64,000 nt of DNA, taken from Algibacter pacificus. GTDB lineage: Bacteria > Bacteroidota > Bacteroidia > Flavobacteriales > Flavobacteriaceae. Below are positions 1 through 6,394 of this stretch, in pieces; the first letter of the stretch is position 1; every line of letters begins with the position of its first letter. The notes under the pieces were generated by a model that did not search any database, had not been told where the DNA came from, and worked only from the letters and a program-made list of their open reading frames with translations. The stretch lies in contig NZ_VOGY01000006.1 of NCBI RefSeq assembly GCF_008033385.1, positions 1 through 64,000 of the forward strand. The letters run 5' to 3'. Both the position numbers and the translations under genes were made by a program.

Positions 1-52
1 GTAGGTCTAAGGTTGGTTTATTTCCTTGGCTGGTGCTTGCGGGAGCGATAGT

Positions 53-171
53 AGTGGCATCCTTTTTACGAATGACTTTATGGTATTAATGGTTTTGAGA
101 CTTTGGTTAAGCATGACTACTCATAAGCAAGTTGTAAATACACTCGTAAAAAGATATAACGGATAGCGCGG
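53..171 (+). repeat. Dispersed intergenic repeat, copy A
   Basis: Two conserved boxes lie 95 bp apart: an AGTGGCATCC box at 53-62 followed by a T-run, and an AAAAAGATATAACGGATAGC box at 148-167. An AAGCAA box lies between them at 125-130. The same arrangement in the opposite orientation occurs at 32026-32144 and 43790-43910. The DNA between the boxes is not conserved, so this looks like a structured element and not a simple duplication. Its function is unknown. Confidence 0.6.
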
Positions 172-249
172 TTTTTATTTTTCTTAAAAACCCGCCCTAA
201 AAAATAGTATTAATGCTCGTATACCTAGTTTTTTATAGCACGCGGGGTG

Positions 250-402
250 TTAATCTATGGCATTTTTGGTGACATAATGACGCCAGGCTATTATAGCTAA
301 TTGTAGTTTTGTAGCTTTTGCTAAATTAATTTGTTTTTTTGAATAACTTGGTAGTACTGCTTTGTTAACCTTTGCTAAAATTTTGAATGCTTGCTTTTTC
401 AT
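250..402 (-). CDS. 50-residue basic microprotein, flavobacterial family
   Basis: An ATG at 402 opens a 50-codon frame ending in TAA at 250. The product starts MKKQAFKILAKVNK and contains LPSYSKKQINLAKATKLQLA, then IIAWRHYVTKNAID. It is rich in lysine, with an amphipathic N-terminus and no membrane helix. From memory, similarly sized flavobacterial proteins with the same LPSY...KA.K.QLAIIGWR pattern are labelled SsrA-binding protein in databases. The protein is far too short to be SmpB (about 150 residues), so I treat that label as unreliable. The gene stands alone, with a 10-bp inverted repeat 24 bp upstream of its start. Confidence 0.6.
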   Translation of the reverse strand: MKKQAFKILAKVNKAVLPSYSKKQINLAKATKLQLAIIAWRHYVTKNAID

Positions 403-425
403 GGTAACCACTTTTTTGTAAAAAT

Positions 426-455
426 AGTAAAACTTATTCTAGACTAAGTTTTACT
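426..455. repeat. Inverted repeat upstream of the microprotein gene
   Basis: Perfect 10-bp arms AGTAAAACTT (426-435) and AAGTTTTACT (446-455) are separated by 10 bases. The element sits 24 bp upstream of the start at 402 and has no T-tract, so an operator or 5'-leader hairpin is more likely than a terminator. Confidence 0.45.
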
Positions 456-860
456 GGTTTTGTGGTTAAATGCTTGTAATGATTGTAATGATTGTGATTA
501 TTAAATCGATTACAAGTTTTGCAAGGGTCATCATAGATTTTTGGTTTTAAAGGTTAATATTATACTCGGTTTCTTGATTGAGTTTTCAATATATAAGTTT
601 AGGATGTTCCCTTGCAAGTGGTTTGCTATAAATTGGTGAAATTGAATACGGATTTGTAAGTGTAAAAATGATTTTTGTTTTAATATTTGAGTGACGTTCT
701 TCAACAAAGTTTTAGATTGTTATTAAAGTCGTTTTATTTGTTTTAGATTGAAATAATTAAAGGGCTTTTTGGGGTTGTGTTAGTGAAACCAAGAGGTTTT
801 TTGTATAAAACAGAACTGTTTTTGATAGTTTCGTCTTTTTTGAATTTCAAAAGATAAAAA
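456..860. other. Intergenic stretch without recognisable gene
   Basis: I see no credible coding frame on either strand. The only pattern is a short iteration of TGTAATGAT (about 474-498), followed by a matching ATTACAAG at 509-516. Confidence 0.4.
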
Positions 861-884
861 AAGACACTCATTTCTGAGTGTCTT
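851..884 (-). terminator. Terminator of the blaI-blaR1 operon
   Basis: A hairpin has 10-bp perfect arms, AAGACACTCA (861-870) and TGAGTGTCTT (875-884), with a 4-base loop. Read on the minus strand it is followed by TTTTTATC. It lies about 110 bp past the stop of the BlaR1-like gene. Confidence 0.75.
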
Positions 885-991
885 AAATTCTTATTTTATT
901 GAAACGTAATTACTATTTTATAAAGAATTCTATAACGCCTTTTAAAATTTTATAGAATCGTTAACTTTTATATTGTTCATTGGTTTCCCAA

Positions 992-2185
992 TTATAAAAC
1001 GAGTTTGCCATTTTTTGTTGTAATTTCTATAACACCGTTTTTACCTTTGTTGCCGTATTTTTTAGTTGCCGTTATTCCTTTAAGAACGTTAAAACGTTCT
1101 ATATTTTTTGGATTAAGGGATTCTACTTCTTTAAGTGTTGTTTTCTTACCATCAATAAACATTAATATTTCATTGTTTTTTATTTTAAGTATGGCATTAC
1201 TATCATAAGTAATTAGGCTTCCTTTTTCAGAGGTAATTGTTTTTGCTTTGTTAATTAGACTTTTATTGTTCATTTCAATTTTGTGTTCTTTATTTGTAGT
1301 ACCAGCATTTATTTGAGACTCTGAAGTTAGTTCCTCTTCTTTATCTTGAATTTCGGAATTGCAGCTTATTGAAAAAGCTAGTAAAAACGGGACTACAAAA
1401 ACATACTTAAATAAATTAATGTTCTTCGATTTTGATTTGTGTAACATAACGATTCGTTTTTTGATTAATGATGTGTGAAAATTATTGGTTAAAGCCATTT
1501 GATGCGATGGCAAGCTTGTTTTTAATAATGTGGTTTGATAACTTTTTTTACAATCTATTCGATGTTGGGTTTCATGGTCTGCTATAAATTCTAAATTTTG
1601 CTTTAGCGCTTTGGTATAAAACCAGATAAACGGATTAAACCATAACGCAATGCAGCTAAGTTGCGCGATTAAAACATCGATGGAATGCTTTTGATTGGCA
1701 TGAATTTTTTCATGAATAATTATTTGTTCTAACTCGCTGTCGTTAAAACTATTTGGGGTGAAAATAATCCAGTTGAAAAACGAAAAAGGCGATTGGTCTT
1801 TGTGTGTTTTAATGTAAGTGTATTTTCCGTGCTTTTCTTTTTTACTTTTAAAAAGAACTATTCCTAAAGCGGTGAGTTGAATTAAAAAACGAATGGAGAA
1901 GCAAGCGACACCGAGTAAATATATTGTAGGTAGATAATTGAATATACTAAAGGAGGCTTGTATGTTTTCATTGGCTGTGATTAGAAGAGGATCATAATTT
2001 GTGATATCTACAGGTGTATATTCAGCATAAATAGGGATCACTAAAAAAGGTAAAGCAAAAGCTGTAAAAATACCTAATATTAAAAACGCCCTGTTTTGGT
2101 TGAAGAAGGTATCGCGTTGTAAAAATATTTTATAGCAGACATAGAAAATGGTAATTACTGCACTTACTTTTAACAGGTATTCCAT
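992..2185 (-). CDS. BlaR1/MecR1-like M56 family membrane metallopeptidase
   Basis: This 397-residue membrane protein is an M56-type sensor-protease, expected to activate gluzincin-like proteolysis on a signal and so remove the BlaI-like repressor encoded just upstream. Hydrophobic segments lie at about 1-22, 34-52, 80-112 and 258-275. The zinc site HEKIH is at residues 158-162, with the third-ligand motif NLEFIADHE around 197-204. No penicillin-binding domain follows. Instead the last 90 residues end in GKNGVIEITTK, a motif like that of TonB-receptor plug domains and common in Bacteroidetes M56 proteins. The ATG at 2185 is 2 bp from the blaI stop, so translation is probably coupled. The signal sensed is unknown; beta-lactams are not implied. 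Confidence 0.88.
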   Translation of the reverse strand: MEYLLKVSAVITIFYVCYKIFLQRDTFFNQNRAFLILGIFTAFALPFLVIPIYAEYTPVDITNYDPLLITANENIQASFSIFNYLPTIYLLGVACFSIRFLIQLTALGIVLFKSKKEKHGKYTYIKTHKDQSPFSFFNWIIFTPNSFNDSELEQIIIHEKIHANQKHSIDVLIAQLSCIALWFNPFIWFYTKALKQNLEFIADHETQHRIDCKKSYQTTLLKTSLPSHQMALTNNFHTSLIKKRIVMLHKSKSKNINLFKYVFVVPFLLAFSISCNSEIQDKEEELTSESQINAGTTNKEHKIEMNNKSLINKAKTITSEKGSLITYDSNAILKIKNNEILMFIDGKKTTLKEVESLNPKNIERFNVLKGITATKKYGNKGKNGVIEITTKNGKLVL

Positions 2186-2187
2186 GG

Positions 2188-2547
2188 TTATTTGTTCTTT
2201 TCTATTAATGCAATAATCTCTTTAAGCTCGTCTACACTTATCTTTTCTTCTTTAGCAAAAAATGACACCATGTTTTTGTAAGAGTTATTAAAATAATTGT
2301 TAATGGCGGTATTCATAAACCCTTTTCTGTAATCTTCTTTAGAAACAATAGGGAAGTACTGGTGAGTTTTGCCGTAAGCAGTATATGCCACATATCCTTT
2401 TACCTCCAAATTTCTAATTATAGTAGAAAGGGTGTTATAGTGGGGATTATCATTTTTAATTTCTTTTAGTACATCTTTTACAAAAGCTTTTTCGAGCTTC
2501 CATAAAATATGCATAACTTCTTCTTCTTTGTTTGTTAATTTCTCCAT
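2188..2547 (-). CDS. BlaI/MecI/CopY-family transcriptional repressor
   Basis: This 119-residue winged-helix repressor has the family N-terminus (LTNKEEEVMHILWKLEKAFVKDVL) and the recognition segment YNTLSTIIRNLEVKGYV at about 37-53. The C-terminal half (FFAKEEKISVDELKEIIALIEK) matches the dimerisation and cleavage region. It is the first gene of a two-gene operon with the M56 protease. Three ACTA-N6-TAGT-type dyads between 2588 and 2641 are the likely operators, giving autorepression relieved when the protease cleaves the repressor. That circuit is known for the family and inferred here. Confidence 0.92.
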   Translation of the reverse strand: MEKLTNKEEEVMHILWKLEKAFVKDVLKEIKNDNPHYNTLSTIIRNLEVKGYVAYTAYGKTHQYFPIVSKEDYRKGFMNTAINNYFNNSYKNMVSFFAKEEKISVDELKEIIALIEKNK

Positions 2548-2577
2548 TGATACAAAATCTTAATTATCAGAATAAAG

Positions 2578-2585
2578 CAAATATA
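2578..2585 (-). promoter_or_regulatory. -7 element of the blaI promoter
   Basis: The minus strand reads TATATTTG, matching the Bacteroidetes TAnnTTTG element, 31 bp upstream of the blaI start. The first operator dyad begins 3 bp further upstream, where a bound repressor would block polymerase. I could not identify a clear -33 TTG. Confidence 0.55.
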
Positions 2586-2587
2586 TA

Positions 2588-2641
2588 ACTATATTTGTAG
2601 TTGTAAAACTAAATTAATAGTTATTTAACTATATTTTAAGT
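2588..2641. promoter_or_regulatory. Three phased BlaI-like operator dyads
   Basis: Dyads of the form ACTA-N6-TAGT lie at 2588-2601 and 2608-2621. A third with one mismatch (ACTA-N6-AAGT) lies at 2628-2641. The starts are exactly 20 bp apart, about two helical turns, so all three face the same side of the helix. ACTAC.TATGTAGT-type dyads are the known BlaI/MecI operators of staphylococci, and the half-sites match. The array sits between blaI (minus) and the antiporter gene (plus), so it may control both. Confidence 0.75.
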
Positions 2642-2709
2642 TTTCAAAAAAATGTATTGCATATTACTTTTCATTTTACTTATAATTATCTTCGCAAAAA
2701 AATATAGTT

Positions 2710-3654
2710 ATGAGTATCCTTTGGGTTGTCCTTGGTTTTATTTTATTAGTTGTTGGTGGAGAGTTTTTAGTACGCGCATCGGTGGCTTTATCTTTTAAGT
2801 TTAACATCTCGAAAATGGTTATTGGGATGACGGTGGTCTCCTTTGCCACATCGGCACCAGAGTTATTGGTGAGTTTGCAAGCGGCATTATCTGGTTCTCC
2901 GGCTATTGCTATAAATAATGTTGTGGGGTCTAATATTGCAAACATTGGTTTGGTATTAGGAATCACGGCTATGGTAAGTGTTATTGCTGTAGATAAATCG
3001 TTTTACAAGCTTAATTGGCCCGTGATGATGGTGTTTTCTATAGCGTTGTATTATTTTCTTAAAAATGATAATGTATTATCGGCCATAGAAGGCGGAGTGT
3101 TATTTTTAGGTCTAATTGTTTTTTTAGTGTATTTAATTCGAAGTGCAAAAAAAGACGCGGTTTTAGATGATGTTGATGATACTTTAGCGGTGGTTTCAAA
3201 CTTTAAAATTGCAATATGGTTGTTAATTGGAGCAGGAGCGCTTTATTTTGGTAGCGAATGGTTGGTAGATGGTTCTAAGGCTATTGCACGTTCTATAGGG
3301 GTGTCCGAAGCTGTTATTGGTGTGTCTTTGATAGCTATTGGAACGAGCGTGCCGGAATTAGCGGCATCGGTTATAGCAGCAGCAAAGCAAGAAAAAGCCA
3401 TTTCTTTAGGGAATTTAATTGGTTCTAATATTTTTAATATTGCTTCTGTCCTTGGTTTAACAGCTATGGTAAAACCTATTCCGGTGACTGAAGCTTCCAT
3501 TTTAAGTACCGATATGTTTTGGATGGTTGGTTTTTCGGCAGTTTTAATTCCGTTAATTTTTCTTCCACAGCGTTTACAAATTAGCCGTCTTAAAGGCTTT
3601 GCTTTAGTAGTTGGGTATGGGGTTTTTATGTTTTTAGTGTTTACTGCTAAGTAG
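2710..3654 (+). CDS. yrbG: Calcium/sodium antiporter (CaCA superfamily, YrbG-like)
   Basis: This 314-residue inner-membrane cation exchanger has about ten hydrophobic segments. Both alpha-repeat motifs of the CaCA superfamily are visible: GMTVVSFATSAPELLVS at 39-55 and GVSLIAIGTSVPELAAS at 204-220, each with the ion-binding acidic residue in the S/T-x-PE signature. GSNIANIG and GSNIFNIA follow each repeat. Its length is typical of bacterial YrbG-type exchangers. It is divergent from blaI and begins 69 bp beyond the last operator dyad. Ion specificity cannot be read from the sequence. Confidence 0.92.
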   Translation: MSILWVVLGFILLVVGGEFLVRASVALSFKFNISKMVIGMTVVSFATSAPELLVSLQAALSGSPAIAINNVVGSNIANIGLVLGITAMVSVIAVDKSFYKLNWPVMMVFSIALYYFLKNDNVLSAIEGGVLFLGLIVFLVYLIRSAKKDAVLDDVDDTLAVVSNFKIAIWLLIGAGALYFGSEWLVDGSKAIARSIGVSEAVIGVSLIAIGTSVPELAASVIAAAKQEKAISLGNLIGSNIFNIASVLGLTAMVKPIPVTEASILSTDMFWMVGFSAVLIPLIFLPQRLQISRLKGFALVVGYGVFMFLVFTAK

Positions 3655-3711
3655 CGCTTTAAAAAAAGAAATATTAATAACTTATTTTCATAATTTACTT
3701 GTAAGAAAATG

Positions 3712-3753
3712 AATTTATTCCTAATATTGGAATTGATTTTTTAGGAATAAATT
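3712..3753. repeat. 13-bp perfect inverted repeat just upstream of tRNA-Pro
   Basis: Arms AATTTATTCCTAA (3712-3724) and its complement (3741-3753) are separated by 16 bases and end 3 bp before the tRNA. There is no clear T-tract, so it is a weak terminator candidate for the antiporter gene or a processing/leader structure. Confidence 0.5.
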
Positions 3754-3756
3754 ATT

Positions 3757-3831
3757 CGGGATGTGGCGCAGTCCGGTTAGCGTACACGGCTGGGGGCCGT
3801 GTGGTCGCAGGTTCAAATCCTGTCATCCCGA
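3757..3831 (+). tRNA. tRNA-Pro (anticodon GGG)
   Basis: The full cloverleaf can be folded. The acceptor CGGGATG (3757-3763) pairs with CATCCCG (3824-3830). The anticodon stem CACGG/CCGTG encloses loop CTGGGGG with anticodon GGG, and the T-arm is GCAGG-TTCAAAT-CCTGT. The discriminator base is A3831. CCA is not encoded. Confidence 0.95.
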
Positions 3832-4151
3832 CAAAATGAATATCAAGAGATGTTAATAAAATATATTTGTTTGATATTTAATGGTTGTTTTTTCAGCTTT
3901 ATAAAATGAGTTGAAATATCAAAAATAAAATTAGCCTATTCTTCTATCTGCTTTCGGTTAAAACTTTTATTATAAAGGGGAGTTTCCATTTCACTTCAAT
4001 TTGATTTTATATAACGTATTATTTATCATCAACCTAGAGCAAAGGCGGGTTAAAATTCAATAGAAAAACTTTTGAATAGGAGTTTCAAAAAACAGGTAGA
4101 ACGATTATGAATTTGTCCTGATTATACGCTTAATAATATGAGGTAATTTAG

Positions 4152-4432
4152 GTGTTTTTTTACAAAATTATTCGCTGGATACTAACCAAAAAAGCAAGGC
4201 TAATTATTGTACTACCATTACTTGTAATTATAGGTTTAACTATACCGATAATCAATGGTTTTTTTAAAATGGAGTTTATTCAATCTAAAGTATAGTCTAA
4301 TTTGTGCTTAGTGAAAAATAAGCTACAACTACATAAAATATGGATAAAGCTACGAGATACTCCATTGAAATGTGGAGAGATTTTGGACCATTAGAGGGTG
4401 GTGATATATATTATAAATTAGGAATAAATTAA
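4152..4432 (+). pseudogene. Possible decayed gene remnants downstream of tRNA-Pro
   Basis: Two short frames on the plus strand, in different phases, look like pieces of protein. GTG at 4152 to TAG at 4295 encodes 47 residues with one membrane segment (RLIIVLPLLVIIGLTIPII). ATG at 4340 to TAA at 4432 encodes 30 residues ending WRDFGPLEGGDIYYKLGIN, which reads like a protein C-terminus. No intact frame joins them and I recognise no family. The rest of 3832-4655 shows no gene. Confidence 0.3.
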
Positions 4433-4679
4433 ATATTAATTACTTAACCTTGAGAGGTGTATTATAGGAATGAGTTTTTTTATAAAGAATGAGGTTTGCT
4501 ATATGTTTTGTTTTATTTTGTAAAACGTAAAAAATAATTAACACAAAGTATTTAACAGTTTTCAATATTCGTTATTCGATAGAAACAAAACAATATAGCA
4601 GCAATTAAAAAGAATCTTCTTAACGTATTCTTTACTTTTAGGTAATCTTGGTTCCTTGTATTTTGATTTCTTTTGCTTC

Positions 4680-5228
4680 ATGCATAGACCATCTAACAAT
4701 ATTAATTTCTACAAAGAATTAATGTCCAAGATTAAGCGCTCAGATGAGTCTGCTTTCACCGTACTGTATGATAAATTATGGGAAAGTATGTATGCCCTTG
4801 CTTTTTCGTTATTAAAGAATAAAGAGGTGTCTAAAGATTTAGTTCAAGAGGTTTTTGTCGATTTTTGGATTAGACGATCGGAAATAGAAAACAATAATAT
4901 AGAAGCGTATCTTAAAAAAGCAATACGGTTTAGAGTATATAAAGAATTGAGAGATACAAAGTTTAATAACAATATAGATTTATTAGATTCAACTAAAGTA
5001 CCACAAGCTAGTGGGATATTAGATAATCTTCAATTAAAAGAAACTAAAAACCGTATAGATAAAGCTATAGGGAACTTACCCAAAAAACGCCAGCAGGTTT
5101 TTACGTTAAGCCGTTATAATGAGCTTAATAATTTAGAAATATCTCAAAGGTTAGGTATTTCAAAACGAACGGTTGAAACTCAAATTTCCTTAGCAATTAG
5201 AAGTATTAAAAGCGAAATAAATTTTTAA
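4680..5228 (+). CDS. ECF RNA polymerase sigma factor (Bacteroidetes FecI-like)
   Basis: This 182-residue sigma-70 family factor has region 2 around SDESAFTVLYDKLWESMYALA...DLVQEVFVDFW and region 4 around LPKKRQQVFTLSRYNELNNLEISQRLGISKRTVE, with its helix-turn-helix. The reading frame is open to an upstream TTG at 4656, but ATG 4680 is the more plausible start; ATG 4722 is an alternative. A FecR-type anti-sigma follows 168 bp downstream, then SusC with an STN domain. This is the classical transducer arrangement in which substrate binding at the outer-membrane receptor releases the sigma factor to switch on the locus. Confidence 0.9.
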   Translation: MHRPSNNINFYKELMSKIKRSDESAFTVLYDKLWESMYALAFSLLKNKEVSKDLVQEVFVDFWIRRSEIENNNIEAYLKKAIRFRVYKELRDTKFNNNIDLLDSTKVPQASGILDNLQLKETKNRIDKAIGNLPKKRQQVFTLSRYNELNNLEISQRLGISKRTVETQISLAIRSIKSEINF

Positions 5229-5329
5229 AAAATTTGTTTTTAAATACTTTTTTTATCAGTGATTAATTGAAATTACTCTAATTTCAAATGGTATTATCCC
5301 GCCTTAAATAACTTCAAAATTTTATTTAT

Positions 5330-5390
5330 CGTAAAAAAACATATTTTTTTTACGTGTAAACTATCTATTTGGGTATCTATCTATAGATAC
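5330..5390. promoter_or_regulatory. Two palindromes directly upstream of the anti-sigma gene
   Basis: The first has 10-bp arms CGTAAAAAAA (5330-5339) and TTTTTTTACG (5345-5354). The second has 8-bp arms GTATCTAT (5373-5380) and ATAGATAC (5383-5390) separated by 2 bp, ending 6 bp before the ATG at 5397. They could be operators, a terminator-like attenuator after the sigma gene, or a hairpin limiting translation initiation. Confidence 0.4.
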
Positions 5391-5396
5391 TTTATT

Positions 5397-6311
5397 ATGA
5401 CTGAAAAAGAGTTTAAAATCCTTTTGGATAAATTTTTAAATGGAACGATATCCAAAGAAGAAGAGGCACAGTTAATAGCTTACGAAGAACAAGCTATTAA
5501 CGATACTAAAGCAGATCTCTTTTTAAGTGATTTAGAAAAAAAGGAAGTAAAAAAAAACATGTATTTCGCTATAAAAAAGAAGATAAAACCCAAACGTGTC
5601 TTTAAAATAAGTATTGCGGCATCTATTGTTTTGCTTATAGGTTTAGGTAGCATGTTGTTTTTTAAACAGCAAAAAACTTTAGAACAGATAACGGTATCCA
5701 ACAACTCGAATGGTGTTAAAGAAGTTATTTTAACCGATGGTAGTTTGGTTATTTTAAATAAAAATAGTGCATTAAAATATAATAATAACTTTAATGGTAC
5801 AAGGCATTTAGACTTGGTTGGAGAAGCTTTTTTTAAAGTAAAAAGAAATGAGAAAAAACCTTTTATTGTTAAAACGCAAAATGTAAACACCAAAGTTTTG
5901 GGAACTAGTTTTAATATCGCAGATCACGATTCTATAATAAATGTTACTGTGGCAACTGGTTTAGTACAGGTTTTTGATGCCAATTATACTGTATTGTTAA
6001 AACCTAACGAACAAACGATATATAAAACAGCAACAAAATCTTTTACAAATAAAAAAATACAGCATGAGCTTTTTGTATCATGGTTTAAAGAAACCACTTA
6101 TTTAGAAAAAGTAAGTATGAAAGAATTAACCGATTTTTTTAAACGAAACTATGGCGTACAGGTTGATTTTTTAAATCAAGATTTGGAAAACGTCCAAATG
6201 TCTATCACTATAAATAAAAATGAAAGTCTAGAAAGCCTCTTGAAAAAGATTAATTATATCAGCGAATTGAAACTAACCTTAAAACAAAATAATATGATTG
6301 AAGTTAAATAA
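5397..6311 (+). CDS. FecR family anti-sigma factor with DUF4974
   Basis: This 304-residue single-pass protein has a cytoplasmic N-terminal sigma-binding segment (1-66), a membrane helix at about 69-89 (ISIAASIVLLIGLGSMLFF), and a periplasmic FecR domain at about 100-195 (EVILTDGSLVILNKNSALKY...GEAFFKVKRNEKKPFIVKTQ). The C-terminal DUF4974 domain (about 230-304, SMKELTDFFKRNYGVQVDF) is expected to contact the STN domain of the SusC protein encoded 83 bp downstream. It holds the preceding sigma factor inactive until the receptor is occupied; this is established for the family and inferred here from gene order. Confidence 0.92.
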   Translation: MTEKEFKILLDKFLNGTISKEEEAQLIAYEEQAINDTKADLFLSDLEKKEVKKNMYFAIKKKIKPKRVFKISIAASIVLLIGLGSMLFFKQQKTLEQITVSNNSNGVKEVILTDGSLVILNKNSALKYNNNFNGTRHLDLVGEAFFKVKRNEKKPFIVKTQNVNTKVLGTSFNIADHDSIINVTVATGLVQVFDANYTVLLKPNEQTIYKTATKSFTNKKIQHELFVSWFKETTYLEKVSMKELTDFFKRNYGVQVDFLNQDLENVQMSITINKNESLESLLKKINYISELKLTLKQNNMIEVK

Positions 6312-6334
6312 AGTTAAGCAAAAAAAAAAGAAGA

Positions 6335-6350
6335 GTCTGCGGTCACAGAC
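6335..6350 (+). promoter_or_regulatory. Short hairpin between anti-sigma and susC
   Basis: GTCTG (6335-6339) pairs with CAGAC (6346-6350) around a 6-base loop, in a GC-richer island (to about 6370) that stands out from its AT-rich flanks. No T-tract follows, so it may be an mRNA processing or stabilising element ahead of the abundant susC message. Confidence 0.35.
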
Positions 6351-6394
6351 CCTTCCGGTAAAAGCGTCGAATATATCACAAAACAACACTTAAA

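Noticed and set aside
3-89. Possible end of a membrane-protein gene at the window edge (frame 3, ending ASFLRMTLWY)
   Set aside because: It overlaps the conserved box of the dispersed repeat at 53-62 and cannot be tested without upstream sequence.
4152-4295. 47-codon GTG-started frame with one membrane segment as a real gene
   Set aside because: No ATG, no promoter or recognisable family, and the neighbouring fragment is in another phase; reported only as possible remnants.
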